Below, piece by piece: positions 54,318-63,551 of a stretch of 64,000 nucleotides of DNA (position 1 is the stretch's first letter; each line of letters starts with the position of its first letter). The DNA is from Nocardia lijiangensis NBRC 108240. GTDB lineage: Bacteria > Actinomycetota > Actinomycetes > Mycobacteriales > Mycobacteriaceae. Both the position numbers and the translations under genes were made by a program. The notes beneath the pieces are model-generated. The model made no database searches and had not been told where the DNA came from. It worked only from the letters and a program-made list of their open reading frames with translations. Where the stretch lies: positions 62,001-126,000 of the forward strand of contig NZ_BDBP01000013.1 in NCBI RefSeq assembly GCF_001613045.1, given 5' to 3'.

Positions 54318-54797
54318 ATGGACACCCCGTCGATGCCCGGCCTGGCCCGGCTGATCAACCGCGCAGCACGCACGCTCGCCCGCGACGGCGATGCAGCGCT
54401 GCGGCCCCTCGGCCTGCGGTATGCCCAGGTCCCGGTCCTGGCCCTGCTGCGTAACGGCACAGCACTGACCCAGAAGGAACTGGCCGAAGCCACCGGCATC
54501 GAGCAGCCCTCCATGGCCCAACTACTCACCAGGATGGACCGGGACGGGCTGATCCGCCGCGCACCGAATCCTCGCGATGCCCGTAGTCAGACGATCACGC
54601 TGGCCGACGACACTGCTCCGCATTTGACCGAAGCGCGCACGCAGCTGGCCGAAATCGAACGGCGGGCCCTCGCCGGATTCAGCGCCGCCGAGATCCGGAC
54701 CCTCGAACAGCTGCTGACCCGGCTCAACGACAACCTCGAGCCCGAGAGGGCTGGATCCGGTGGAAACGCAGAAGCCACACCGCATTCCGACGAGTGA
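54318..54797 (+). CDS. MarR family transcriptional regulator
   Basis: This 159-residue MarR protein has LRYAQVPVLALLRNGTALTQ, then ELAEATGIEQPSMAQLLTRMDRDGLIRRAPNPRDARSQ (recognition helix and wing). Helical N- and C-terminal dimerisation arms flank the DNA-binding part. It starts 10 nt after the twin ATAGGATCCTAT operators, and probably represses itself and the divergent FAD monooxygenase until a phenolic or drug ligand binds. Confidence 0.9.
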   Translation: MDTPSMPGLARLINRAARTLARDGDAALRPLGLRYAQVPVLALLRNGTALTQKELAEATGIEQPSMAQLLTRMDRDGLIRRAPNPRDARSQTITLADDTAPHLTEARTQLAEIERRALAGFSAAEIRTLEQLLTRLNDNLEPERAGSGGNAEATPHSDE

Positions 54798-54857
54798 GCC
54801 CGATGCCATCGCCGACGTGCCGCGTCGAGCGAGCCCCCGGCCGTAGGCTGACCCCTC

Positions 54858-55373
54858 GTGAAATACCTTGGATCCATCCGAAATCCCGTGCACAACGGGC
54901 TTTTCCTGGTGCTGTGTGATGCGGGGGCGCGGTTCGGCGGCTGGGATGTCCACGGTGACGAGCTCGCCGCTGAGGGCAGCACGCAACTGGTGCTCGACGG
55001 GTTGCGCGGCTACGTCGAGGAAGCCCACGGTGACGGCCGGCACGAGGTGCGCCGCGGCGATGACGGAACCCTCTGGATCTCACCGCCGGTCGAGCCGGGC
55101 GTCCACCCGATTCCTGCGGACGGCCTCGAACACGAGCCACGTACCGAAACCCATCCGATGGGGCTCGTCGATGTGCCGAGCGGAACGCTGGTCCTCGCCC
55201 TCGCCTATCCGCCGCTCAATATGACGACCACCGGTGACCACGCAGGCGTTACCCACGGGGAAGGCGAACGCCTCGACGTCGTGGTCGGCCCCGGCACTTT
55301 GGCGATCACACGCGAGCGCACCGCCGCGGGCCAGACGGTAGCCCTGCGGTTCGTGCCGACGCAGGGTCTCTAG
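54858..55373 (+). CDS. hypothetical protein
   Basis: I do not recognise this 171-residue protein. It begins MKYLGSIRNPVHNGLFLVLC with no export signal. It has a soluble alpha/beta pattern and a repeated LVDVPSGTLVLALAYPPLNM strand region. GTG 54858 has a TAGGCT -10 hexamer ending 8 nt upstream and no ribosome site, so it is probably leaderless. Codon use is normal for the region. Neighbours give no functional hint. Confidence 0.6.
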   Translation: MKYLGSIRNPVHNGLFLVLCDAGARFGGWDVHGDELAAEGSTQLVLDGLRGYVEEAHGDGRHEVRRGDDGTLWISPPVEPGVHPIPADGLEHEPRTETHPMGLVDVPSGTLVLALAYPPLNMTTTGDHAGVTHGEGERLDVVVGPGTLAITRERTAAGQTVALRFVPTQGL

Positions 55374-55628
55374 GCCGTCGATCGCCGCCACGCACATACA
55401 GGCGGATTCAAAAGTCTTGGCCAGCGCCGACTTTCCGACCCGCAGATGCTGATGTCGTCTCAAATGGTGGCCGCATTGATCTGTCTGAGGACTCCTACAG
55501 CCACCACGCCTGCCACGGCACGTGACTGAGGGCGCCGACTCGAGAGCCATCACCCGGCGGTTCCTTTGCGGGCATCGCAGTCCAGGCCGCCGTACTGCCG
55601 GGATTCGCGGACCGGGTGATCAGGACTC

Positions 55629-56585
55629 TCACGTGTCGGATGATGTGGTTGGGCTCCCGGGCGTGCGAAGGGTCCGGCGGATGGCGCTGCGGAGCCAGTG
55701 ATGGGCTCCATCGGCTGTGTGCCGGGGGTGCCAGGCCATGCTGATGGTCAGTGGCGGCAGTGCCAGGGGGATGTCGAGGAGGTGCAGCCCGAGGGCGGTC
55801 GCGTCGTCGGTGAGGGGCGACGGGCCGGCACCGGGGAGTGCGGCGGGTACGAGGCAGACGATGTCGCTGCGGGCGGCGAGGGTCATGGCGGCCAGGTGGC
55901 TGGGGAGGACGACGCTGACCCGCCGTTGGAGGTTCTGCTCGGCCAGCGCGGTGTCGAGCGGGCCGGTGAACCGGCCACGGCGGCTGACCACGACGTGTTG
56001 GGCGGCAGCGAGCCGGGCCGGGGTCAAGGGTTCTTCGGTGAGGTGATGGCCGGGCCGGACGGCCGCCACCATGCGCAGACTGACCAGTTCTTCGACCTGG
56101 GTTTCGGGGTCTACGTGATCGATGGATCCGATCTCCAGATCGATCCGGCCGTCGCGAAGTGCAGATCCGGCCTCCAGCTCTTCGGCCCGGAGCCGGAACG
56201 AGACCCCCGGCGCCTCCTGCTGGGCCAGTGGCAGCAGCCGGGGGGCCAGTGCCGCGCCGACCAGGTCGGCGGCCTGGAGGGTGAAGGTCCTGCTCAGGTC
56301 GGCGGGGTCGACGCCCGTGCCGGGGCTGAGCAGTGCTCCGAGGCTGCGCACCACCGCGGCGGCTTCTTCGCGCAGGGCCTGGGCACGCGGGGTGGGGACC
56401 ATGGTCTGTCCGGCCCGGACCAGGAGGGGGTCTTGGAGGATGCGGCGCAGGCGGGCGAGGGTGCGGCTCATGGCGGCGGGCGACGTGTGCAGTCGGGCAG
56501 CAGCGCGGGTGACGCTCTGCTCGGTCAGCAGGGCGTCCAGCGCGATGGCGAGATTGGCGTCGATGACCGGATCCGGGCTGTTCAC
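55629..56585 (-). CDS. LysR family transcriptional regulator
   Basis: This 318-residue LysR protein has the wHTH (LAIALDALLTEQSVTRAAAR, then PAAMSRTLARLRRILQDPLLVRAG) and an effector domain. It is the NodD/PcpR-like subgroup, judged by the DPLLVR motif. The start is GTG 56585. It is divergent from an NmrA-like gene with 112 nt between and probably controls the NmrA-darcynin pair. The 255-nt gap on its other side (55374-55628) holds no gene, only a degenerate GTCTCAAATGGTGGCC repeat match at 55457-55472. Confidence 0.88.
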   Translation of the reverse strand: MNSPDPVIDANLAIALDALLTEQSVTRAAARLHTSPAAMSRTLARLRRILQDPLLVRAGQTMVPTPRAQALREEAAAVVRSLGALLSPGTGVDPADLSRTFTLQAADLVGAALAPRLLPLAQQEAPGVSFRLRAEELEAGSALRDGRIDLEIGSIDHVDPETQVEELVSLRMVAAVRPGHHLTEEPLTPARLAAAQHVVVSRRGRFTGPLDTALAEQNLQRRVSVVLPSHLAAMTLAARSDIVCLVPAALPGAGPSPLTDDATALGLHLLDIPLALPPLTISMAWHPRHTADGAHHWLRSAIRRTLRTPGSPTTSSDT

Positions 56586-56697
56586 CAGCGTTATTCCATT
56601 TCAGTCAATAATTCAGTGCCGAAGTTCCCATTGTGGCAACGCCTGGCTCTCCGCAGGATGACGGGTGCACCGATCCACCACGACCTGCGAGGCTTTC

Positions 56698-57591
56698 ATG
56701 ATCGTTATTACTGCTCCTACCGGGAACATCGGCCGTCCCCTGCTCTCCCGGCTGCTGGAGTCCGCCCCCGCCGCGGGTGAGGAACTGCGGGTGATCGTGC
56801 GCGATCCCGCGCGGCTCCCGGACGCGGCGCGCGGACGCGTCGAGGAGATCACCGGCTCGCACGCAGACGCCAGGGTCCTCGACCGGGCCTTCGAGGGCGC
56901 GGACGCCGTCTTCTGGCTCGTCCCCCCGGACGCCTCCCAGACCCCGCACGACGGCTACAGCGGCTTCACCCGCCCCGCCGCGAAGGCGTTCGCCGCCCAC
57001 GGCGTCGGCCATGTCGTCGGGGTGTCCGCGCTCGGCCGCGGCACCCCGGTCGCCGACCGCGCCGGCCTGGTCACCGCCTCCCTCGCCATGGACGACCTCA
57101 TCGCAGGCGCCGGCGTCGCCTACCGGGCACTGGCCAACCCGTCCTTCTTCGAGAACCTCCTGGAAGAGGTCGACTCGATCCGCGACAAGGGCGTGTTCAC
57201 CGACGTCGTCGACGCCGACCGCAAAGCCCCCCTCGTTGCTGTCGCCGACATCGCGGCCGTCGCCGCCGGCCTGCTGCTGGACCGCTCGTGGACCGGCACC
57301 GACAGCGTCCCCGTCCTCGGTCCGCAGGACCTGTCCCCCAACGACCTGGCCCGCATCATGACCGAACAGCTCGGCCGCCCCGTCCGCTACGAACGCCAGT
57401 CGCTCGACGAGCTGCACACCACCCTCGTCGGCTATGGCCTCGACGGGGAGTTCGTCCAGGGTGTCGTCGACATGAAGCGGGCCAAGGACCAGGGCCTCGA
57501 CGCCGGAGTCGCCCGCACCCCGGACACCGCGTCCCCCACCAGCTTCGAGCAGTGGTGCGCCCAGACCCTGAAGCCCGCTGTCCACTCCTGA
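56698..57591 (+). CDS. NmrA-like NAD(P)-binding protein
   Basis: This 297-residue atypical SDR begins [20 protein letters not shown], the GxxGxxG cofactor loop of NmrA/isoflavone-reductase-like proteins. [22 protein letters not shown] and PSFFENLL follow. It lacks a classical YxxxK catalytic pair, so it could sense NAD(P)(H) or reduce a quinone. ATG 56698 is used. The darcynin gene follows 64 nt later, and the LysR gene is divergent; this layout recurs in other actinobacteria. Confidence 0.83.
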   Translation: MIVITAPTGNIGRPLLSRLLESAPAAGEELRVIVRDPARLPDAARGRVEEITGSHADARVLDRAFEGADAVFWLVPPDASQTPHDGYSGFTRPAAKAFAAHGVGHVVGVSALGRGTPVADRAGLVTASLAMDDLIAGAGVAYRALANPSFFENLLEEVDSIRDKGVFTDVVDADRKAPLVAVADIAAVAAGLLLDRSWTGTDSVPVLGPQDLSPNDLARIMTEQLGRPVRYERQSLDELHTTLVGYGLDGEFVQGVVDMKRAKDQGLDAGVARTPDTASPTSFEQWCAQTLKPAVHS

Positions 57592-57655
57592 GGCCCACCA
57601 CCCGTCGCCCGGAACCCCTGGTGCCCAGCGCACCTACACCTTTGGAGGAATCCTG

Positions 57656-58021
57656 ATGCCCGCTGAAAAGACCGAATCACCGGTCACGGCATTCATACTC
57701 GTCAAGACCACACCCGAGTGGCTCGCTCTGACCGTCCAGGAACGTGTGCACGCCTTCACCACCCAGGTCCTGCCCGCCATCGAGGCCAAGACCACCGGCG
57801 TACGGTCACGCTTCTACGACACCGAGTTCTACTCCGCACGCGTCACCGACATCTGGGTATGGGAAGCAGAAGACCACCACGCCTACCAGCTCCTCATCGA
57901 CGCACTACGCGAAACCCCGTTCTGGGACCGCTACTTCGAGGTCGTAGACCTCCTCGTCGGCACCGAGAACGGCTACGCCCGAACCTACGACCTCGAACCC
58001 ATCGCCACCATCACCACCTGA
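57656..58021 (+). CDS. darcynin family protein
   Basis: This 121-residue protein matches the darcynin family, a small ferredoxin-like/dimeric alpha-beta-barrel protein of unknown function. Identifying parts are [40 protein letters not shown] and [18 protein letters not shown] 57656 has TTTGGAGGAAT upstream. It is co-directional with the NmrA-like gene and probably in its operon, under the divergent LysR. Confidence 0.83.
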   Translation: MPAEKTESPVTAFILVKTTPEWLALTVQERVHAFTTQVLPAIEAKTTGVRSRFYDTEFYSARVTDIWVWEAEDHHAYQLLIDALRETPFWDRYFEVVDLLVGTENGYARTYDLEPIATITT

Positions 58022-58091
58022 ACCCCCGCCCGCCTGGGCCGATGTCAACCGGCCGGAGGACATCGGCCAACGAGCTCGATCGCCGTTTGTA

Positions 58092-58112
58092 GGTCTCGAA
58101 AGTCGTGGCGGA
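58092..58112. repeat. dispersed GGTCTC repeat, copy 1
   Basis: GGTCTCGAAAGTCGTGGCGGA, preceded by TGTA, matches the repeat family seen at 59821-59856 (reverse), 60882-60908 and 63948-63966. It lies in the 258-nt gap after the darcynin gene, just before the GTGTCAG direct repeats. Confidence 0.55.
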
Positions 58113-58147
58113 CCGCCAGCGGGATTTGACTGGCGCGTTGATGGGCG

Positions 58148-58188
58148 GTGTCAGTGGAGGTGTCAGGTGTGTGTCAGGTCGGTGTCAG
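58148..58188. promoter_or_regulatory. four GTGTCAG direct repeats, 11-bp period
   Basis: GTGTCAG occurs exactly at 58148, 58160, 58171 and 58182, so spacing between starts is 12, 11 and 11 nt. That is one helical turn apart with 4-5-nt gaps. Same-face direct repeats of 7-mers are the mark of OmpR/PhoP-type or SARP-type activators. They lie 92-132 nt before the ATG of the hypothetical gene at 58280. Confidence 0.65.
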
Positions 58189-58279
58189 CGAGCCCGGCGA
58201 GAGTGTGTACATCGAACAAAACGACCGGCACCGACACGGTTCCAGTCGGTGCCACAACCGATTTCGAGGAGTACACGAC

Positions 58280-58684
58280 ATGTCCATCACCATCACCCTG
58301 ACCGACCAGGACAACAGCACCCTGCGCACCGCCGCCTACGGCGCGGTGTCGCTGATGGCCGCCGCCGGTGCACCGCACAAGGGCATCACGCACGGCTGCA
58401 TCGCGCTGACCTCGGCGACCGGGCTGGTCGGGCATGTGCTCGCCGCCAAGTCCAAAGACATCCACCTGCACGGCAAGTCGGTCGCCGAACTCGCCGACCA
58501 GGCGCTGCCTGCCCTGACCGCAGCCATGAGCCTGCTCGGTGAGCAGTATCCGGGTGAGGCCGACAACTTCCGCGGCACCGTCCTGGTCGCTGTCGAAGCC
58601 GCCACCCAGCTCGGCAAGGGCGGGCCCAGCCCCGCGGTGGCCGCGATGGCCCGCAAGATCACCGCGGCCCTCGACGCCGCCTGA
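58280..58684 (+). CDS. hypothetical protein
   Basis: I do not recognise this 134-residue protein. It starts MSITITLTDQDNSTLRTAAYG at ATG 58280 with GAGGAGTACAC upstream. It is largely helical (GAVSLMAAAGAPHKGITHGC, PALTAAMSLLGEQYPGEADN, AMARKITAALDAA). No signal peptide or clear motif is seen. The four GTGTCAG repeats upstream suggest specific activation. Both flanks carry mobile-type repeats, and the gene may be accessory. Confidence 0.65.
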   Translation: MSITITLTDQDNSTLRTAAYGAVSLMAAAGAPHKGITHGCIALTSATGLVGHVLAAKSKDIHLHGKSVAELADQALPALTAAMSLLGEQYPGEADNFRGTVLVAVEAATQLGKGGPSPAVAAMARKITAALDAA

Positions 58685-59011
58685 GGGATGCGGGTCGGCG
58701 CAGCACAGCGGGTGGCTGGTCGCGGGGTCCTCTCCGGATCCCGCGACACGGTTCTCCTGTGTGGTTCAGGTTGATCGGTTGTCTCGGCTACTGGCTCGAG
58801 GACGTGGCATGCCGTCGCCTGCTCGCCGTGCGAGTCCGGACCAGATGCCTCCGCTACGCCGACAGCGCCGCGAACACCCCGCAGACGTCGACCCGTCGGT
58901 CAACGAACCACTCTCACACGCGGACTGGAGATAACGGCGGTGTTCTGCTCTGCGGGCCGTCCAGCCGCCGAGCGCTCAGTGCGTGGACGACCCGCACGAC
59001 ACTGGAAGCGC
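58685..59011. other. 327-nt gap, nothing recognised
   Basis: Open frames here lack ribosome sites and family similarity. I see no RNA gene, no clear repeat and no terminator in this stretch between the hypothetical and IPT/TIG genes, which converge on it. Confidence 0.5.
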
Positions 59012-59452
59012 TCATTGGTCGAAAAGATCTGGGGGAAGCCTAGTGGGCATGTTGCTCAGCCACGCCTGATTGAGCGCCTCCGCCGCCTCCGCGGGGCCGA
59101 AGTCTGTCACGTCGATCTGAGCAGCGGGGCCGGCCTCCGTCGTCCAGTTGGCTCCGCCTGTTCCCGCGCTGGTCAAGCGGTCACCGTCAGATTCCAGGAC
59201 GGGCACCTGGGGGACCGTGGACTCTCGCCCGTTAGCGACGACGAAGACATGCATTCTGCCGCCGGTTGTCGCAGGCATTGTCAGGGTGATTTGCGAAGGG
59301 CTGTCCACCGTGAACTGCGCGTCCCATTGCTTGAAGTTCACGTTCTCGACGAAGACCCGGCTGACCCCTGTGAAACCCGACCCTTTCACGACTAGCTGGT
59401 CACCGCCACTCAACTTGGCTGTCCTGGGGCTGACACTGGTGATTTGAGCCAT
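59012..59452 (-). CDS. IPT/TIG domain protein
   Basis: This 146-residue protein is a single immunoglobulin-like IPT/TIG fold: ITSVSPRTAKLSGGDQLVVKGSGFTGVSRVFVENV then ITLTMPATTGGRMHVFVVANG. A 60-residue tail follows (QIDVTDFGPAEAAEALNQAW). There is no signal peptide. ATG 59452 has GGGAGGTACAG upstream. TIG domains bind partners, DNA or polysaccharide, and similar small proteins occur in phage-tail or contractile systems and in surface proteins. No such neighbours are present here. Confidence 0.75.
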   Translation of the reverse strand: MAQITSVSPRTAKLSGGDQLVVKGSGFTGVSRVFVENVNFKQWDAQFTVDSPSQITLTMPATTGGRMHVFVVANGRESTVPQVPVLESDGDRLTSAGTGGANWTTEAGPAAQIDVTDFGPAEAAEALNQAWLSNMPTRLPPDLFDQ

Positions 59453-60040
59453 CGACCTGTACCTCCCTCGTATCGGGCTGCTCCAGTGCGGTAGCAAACC
59501 AAGCGTGGCACCCCTGCGCAGACCAGCGCATGCCAATGGCCCAAAACCCGCAGTGACCTGGCTAGCGGGCTTCGCCGCGCGGCGTTGCAGGGGATGTGCC
59601 GGTGTCGAAAACAGATACCGTCCGTGGCGACACACGGTAATCGGTATTTCAGGGCAGTCGGACCGCCACGCTTCGAGCCGACCGTCAGAAGAATGCCGAC
59701 AAACGGCCAGGACAGTCGGCGGAGGCTGCTTCGATCACCGCACGGGGTGAGCATGCCAATCTGCCAGCGAAGAGTGCGAAATCTCAGAACCATGGCGGAT
59801 CCGCCACGTCACTGCCAATCGTTCTGAGATTCCGCCACGAGTTCTGAGACCCTACAAGTGATTTGGTGTAGGGTCTCGCAGCCGACTTCGTAAGCCGACG
59901 CCACGACCTGCGACATCCCCTTGTCTGACGATGACTTCGCAGCGCTGTTGTCTCACGAACCGCTTCGTATGCTAGAGCCGCGCTCGGCTGGTATCGCCCG
60001 AAAAGCGATCCGACTGTGCGAAGTCTCAGCTGTGGCAGCC
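59453..60040. repeat. 588-nt gap with left cluster of nested inverted repeats
   Basis: No gene is seen. ATCTCAGAAC (59780-59789) and GTTCTGAGAT (59821-59830) are inverted copies, followed by GTTCTGAGAC at 59841-59850. GAGACCCTACA-n10-TGTAGGGTCTC forms a perfect 11-bp hairpin at about 59846-59877. TCTCACGAACCGCTTCGTA (59951-59969) is the left partner of the 60853-60871 repeat. Together these form the left end of a possible mobile segment that encloses the DUF1963 pseudogene. Confidence 0.6.
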
Positions 60041-60489
60041 TCACATGACGTAGCGGCGGATCGGGTGGTCCCATGAGGTCGGGCAGTAGAAGATGTTGAG
60101 AAACATCCCGCGCCCGAGCTGCATGCCGTGGGGCTCGGTGTACTCGCCGGAGTCGATCCACGGCGTCGTGGCGTATGTCGTCGGCGTGGCGGCGACGTCG
60201 TGGGCGACCTCACCGGAGGACAGCGTGAGCAACGTGTGCAGCGCCGTCCCGCACTCGCAGACGAAGATGTCGAAGTAGGGACCGCCCACATTCGTATCGC
60301 CTGCCCAGCCGCCTGCCTTGCACACATGGGCCATTCCTCATCGGCGGGCCACCACAGTGGTCCGCCGATCGAGGAGTCGCGGCTCCCGGGCTCACCCGGG
60401 GTCGGGTGGAGCATAGTGGTCCTGCGTTCGTATCCACGCAGTTGCGGGAAGACGGTCTCGATATCCAACGCAGGAGGCGGAGTTCTCAT
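60041..60489 (-). pseudogene. DUF1963-type gene with internal deletion and frameshift
   Basis: Two adjacent frames are parts of one broken gene. The N-terminal part (from ATG 60489: ALDIETVFPQLRGYERRTTM, GGPLWWPADEEWPMC) carries the start of DUF1963-like proteins. The C-terminal part, in another frame down to 60041, has CKAGGWAGDTN, FVCECGTALHTLLTLSSGE and FYCPTSWDHPIRRYVM, the end of the same family. About 150 middle residues normal for the family are missing, and the join (near 60330) is out of frame. The fragment lies between clusters of inverted repeats. Confidence 0.6.
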
Positions 60490-61178
60490 GGCCGCACATC
60501 CTGCCAGCCGGTCGCGAGCCCCGGGGCGGTCATACCACGGCTCCGACATGCCCGGCGAAGTTGCGGTCGCGGCGGCGCATGAGTCGCATGGCTTCGCGGA
60601 ATTCCCTGTGGCGCGCGGTCATCGAATGCGATCGGCGCAGTGTTCCTGACAGCTGCGGCAGTCCCGCCGCGGGAGTTCTTGGTCCAGGATGTCCGAACCC
60701 ACTGCATCACGATCTGCATCCCACCGCCGAATCAATCACACCCGCCGAACCCAAGCGACAGCCTGCCACGCTCACCAAGACATCATGGGAAGTCCGGCAG
60801 AAATCTCATGGGCGATTTCGTATGCGAAGTCGCAACGAATCGCCCGTGAGATTACGAAGCGGTTCGTGAGAACCTACATTTGTGTAGGGTCTCAAAATTC
60901 GTGGCATCTGCCAGTCGATTGACCTGGCCCTTTCTAACGTGTCTCACGCAGTTGCCAACTTCGCTTGCCTCATTTCGATGGCATTTCCTCAGTTCGGTCC
61001 GGGTTGGTCAGCCGGGGCCGACCAACCCGGATCGGCGGTCGGTGGAGAGCGTCAGCCGTTTGCGCTGGTGGTGATTCGGTTGATCGTTCCGCCTCCTCCG
61101 CCGAAACTCGTTTCCCGAGGATGTCATGGGCGCGCGCTCGAGCGGGGCTTGCTCGGCGTAAGGCAACTGCGATGGTGT
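60490..61178. repeat. 689-nt gap with right cluster of inverted repeats
   Basis: No gene is seen. AATCTCATGGGCGATTTCG (60802-60820) pairs with CGAATCGCCCGTGAGATT (60836-60853). TACGAAGCGGTTCGTGAGA (60853-60871) is the exact inverse of 59951-59969. GAGAACCTACA-TT-TGTGTAGGGTCTC follows, and GGTCTCAAAATTCGTGGCA is at 60888-60906. This mirrors the left cluster and suggests the right end of a decayed mobile element. Confidence 0.6.
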
Positions 61179-62114
61179 TCAGGACGTGGCGTCGCCCGCT
61201 GCCTGGATACCGCCCAGCTTTTCCGGATTGACCTGGAAGCGGATGTTCTCGATGCGGCCGTCGTGAATGTCGTAGGTGAGTGCGCCGATGCGGTGGTCGC
61301 CGATCATGCCGACGATGCTCAGTTCGTCGTTGACGACTGCGGATTCGAGTCGGATGTCGGCGGAGTCCGGTTTGGCCATAACGCCCAGTAGCCAGCGCGC
61401 CACATGGTCGGGGCCGTGCAGCGGGCGGCGGGCGGCGGTGACGATGCCGCCGCCGTCGTTCCACAGCGTCACTTCCGGTGCGAGTGGTTCCATGAGGGCG
61501 TTGAGGTCGCCGCCATGGCAGGCTGCCATGAACTTCTCGGTGATCTCATGGCGTGCGGCATCGTCCGCGTCGAAGCGGGGGCGGCGTGCCTGTACATGCG
61601 AGCGGGCGCGGTGCGAGATCTGGCGGACGGTGACCTCGGGGCGGTCGAGGACGCCGCCGATGTCGGCGTAGGAGTAGCCGAAGACCTCACGTAGGACGAA
61701 GACGGCGCGCTCGGTGGGGTTGAGGGTTTCGAGGACGACCAGCATGGCCGTCGACACGGTATCGGCCATTTCGGTCTCCTCAGCGGCGTTCGGTGCAGTG
61801 ATCAGCGGTTCGGGAAGCCATGGGCCGATATAGGTTTCGCGGGCTGCGCGGGCGGAGGTGAGGCGGTTGAGGGCGAGGTTGGTGACGATGCGCACTAGGT
61901 AGGACTTGGGGTGTTCCACCGAATCCTGGTCCACTGCATGCCATTTCAGCCAGGCGTCTTGCAGTATATCTTCGGCGTCGGTGACGCTGCCCATCAGGTG
62001 ATAGGCGGTGCCGAAGAGCAGACGACGGTGTTCGACGAACGGGTCGATCGTCACCTCACGCGGCTCGGTCGCCGGGGTCGGCTGGGGGGTATTGCGATCC
62101 TGCATGGGTGCCAT
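61179..62114 (-). CDS. ECF41-type sigma factor (SigJ-like)
   Basis: This 311-residue sigma factor has regions 2 and 4 (GSVTDAEDILQDAWLKW, PKSYLVRIVTNLALNRLTSA; SYADIGGVLDRPEVTVRQISHRAR). A C-terminal SnoaL-like domain follows. The ECF41 marks are all present: WLPEP in the linker, DGGG in the SnoaL domain, and NPEKL near the end. The C-terminal domain tunes activity, replacing an anti-sigma factor. The start may be ATG 62114 or ATG 62105. An NDH-2-like oxidoreductase gene lies upstream, the standard ECF41 neighbour and likely target. Confidence 0.92.
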   Translation of the reverse strand: MAPMQDRNTPQPTPATEPREVTIDPFVEHRRLLFGTAYHLMGSVTDAEDILQDAWLKWHAVDQDSVEHPKSYLVRIVTNLALNRLTSARAARETYIGPWLPEPLITAPNAAEETEMADTVSTAMLVVLETLNPTERAVFVLREVFGYSYADIGGVLDRPEVTVRQISHRARSHVQARRPRFDADDAARHEITEKFMAACHGGDLNALMEPLAPEVTLWNDGGGIVTAARRPLHGPDHVARWLLGVMAKPDSADIRLESAVVNDELSIVGMIGDHRIGALTYDIHDGRIENIRFQVNPEKLGGIQAAGDATS

Positions 62115-62190
62115 CCCTATCGGTCGGAGGTTCGGATTCCAGGTGGGGCCGAAGAATTTTGCGGTTCCTGGGCCCCGGACCTCGGGATAG

Positions 62191-63372
62191 TTATTGCGTC
62201 TTACGGGTGGCGCGGCCGCCCTTTGACAGCTGCACCGGGAGTTTCACGTAGCGGCTCATCTTGGCGGCCACCGGCGGGGTGCCGCTGACCTGCTCCTTGT
62301 AGATGACCGCGGCCTTGCCCAGGAGGTACCACCGGTTCGGGGTGTCATCGGCGTTGGTGAACTGGATGACCGCGTCCTTGCGGCCCAGGCTCACCGGCTG
62401 GTGGAAGTAGCCGAAGCGCAAAGGCTTCAGCGTCTTTCCGCGCAGCAGCCGGGCGATGACGGTGGCGGTGTAGTCGGCGGTGACCACGCCGCTCTGGCAG
62501 GTGCCGTGGATCTGCCCCCAGGCCTGTCGCACCAGGGCGGCATCTCCGATGGCATGGATCTCCGGGTGCGACACCGAGCGCAGGGTGGAGTCGGTGATGA
62601 TGAGTCCCTTTGCATCGGTCGCGATTCCGGCCTGAATGGCGAGCGGCGGCACTCGCACCCCCGTGGTCCACAGGATCAGGTCCGAGGGGACGAGTTCACC
62701 GGTGTCCAGACGCACGGCGTCGGACAGCACCTTGGTGACCTTCGCCCCGACCATGCGCACCACACCCAGCCGGTCGAGGACACGGTTCAGGTAGGCGCGG
62801 GCCTTCTCCCCCATCATGGAACCGGGTTCGGCCGCGCTGACCAGGTTGACGGTCAGCCCGGGGTGCGTCTCGGCGATTTCGGCGGCCGCCTCGATTCCGG
62901 TGAGTCCGCCACCGCAGACGGTGACTGTGCCACCCACGGCGGCGATCTCGGTCAGCCGCTGCGAGAAGTGGTGCGCCCGACGGGGATCGTTGAGGGTCCA
63001 AGCGTGATCCGCCGCGCCGGGGACGGTGCTCGTGTCGGTGGCGCTGCCGAGGGCGTAGACCAGCGTGTCGTAGTAGAGGACCCCACCGTCGTCGAGGGTG
63101 ACGATGCGGTCGGCGGTATCGATGGCGGTGGCGGCGGCCTGGTGGAATTCCACGCCGGTGCCCTTCAGCAGGTCCGAGATCTGGAAGTCGGTCAGTTCTT
63201 GGCCCGTGGCGACCTGGTGCATGCGCAGCCGCTCGGTGAAGCGGGGCGAGGGGTTCACGAGGGTGATGCGGGTGTTCAGCTTGCGGGTGTAGCGGGCCAG
63301 CCGAGCCGTGGCGATCAGGCCGGTGTAGCCGGCGCCGAGGACAACTATCTCGTGGGCAGTGGTGGTGCTCAT
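62191..63372 (-). CDS. NAD(P)/FAD-dependent oxidoreductase, NDH-2-like
   Basis: This is a 393-residue two-dinucleotide-binding-domain flavoprotein: FAD site VVLGAGYTGLIATARLARY (GxGxxG, 13-18), NAD(P)H site TVCGGGLTGIEAAAEIAE (about 154), then LWTTGVRVPPLAIQAG and HAIGDAALVRQAW. It resembles NDH-2 and its carotenoid/COMD-like relatives, oxidising NAD(P)H. No membrane anchor is evident. It precedes the ECF41 sigma gene by 76 nt and is probably under that factor, as in other genomes. Confidence 0.9.
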   Translation of the reverse strand: MSTTTAHEIVVLGAGYTGLIATARLARYTRKLNTRITLVNPSPRFTERLRMHQVATGQELTDFQISDLLKGTGVEFHQAAATAIDTADRIVTLDDGGVLYYDTLVYALGSATDTSTVPGAADHAWTLNDPRRAHHFSQRLTEIAAVGGTVTVCGGGLTGIEAAAEIAETHPGLTVNLVSAAEPGSMMGEKARAYLNRVLDRLGVVRMVGAKVTKVLSDAVRLDTGELVPSDLILWTTGVRVPPLAIQAGIATDAKGLIITDSTLRSVSHPEIHAIGDAALVRQAWGQIHGTCQSGVVTADYTATVIARLLRGKTLKPLRFGYFHQPVSLGRKDAVIQFTNADDTPNRWYLLGKAAVIYKEQVSGTPPVAAKMSRYVKLPVQLSKGGRATRKTQ

Positions 63373-63551
63373 CGCTTGCTCCCTGGGGGGCTCGTTCGTT
63401 GGGGTCGGCTATGGGACAGGCCAGGCCCGGAGAACGTGACAATCCATTGCTGTGACCTGAGACACGCAACATCTCGCGTCGGTCATGCGGGCCGGTGCGG
63501 GCGGCGGCGTTGCGGTTCGCTGCAGCGGCCGGCAACAGTCAACTTCGAGCC

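Noticed and set aside
58759..59043. 94-residue plus-strand ORF
   Set aside because: Low-complexity Arg/Thr-rich translation, no ribosome site, overlaps the end of the IPT/TIG gene.
58022..61178. Active transposon
   Set aside because: The repeats and mirrored ends are suggestive, but no transposase or recombinase coding sequence is present in the window.
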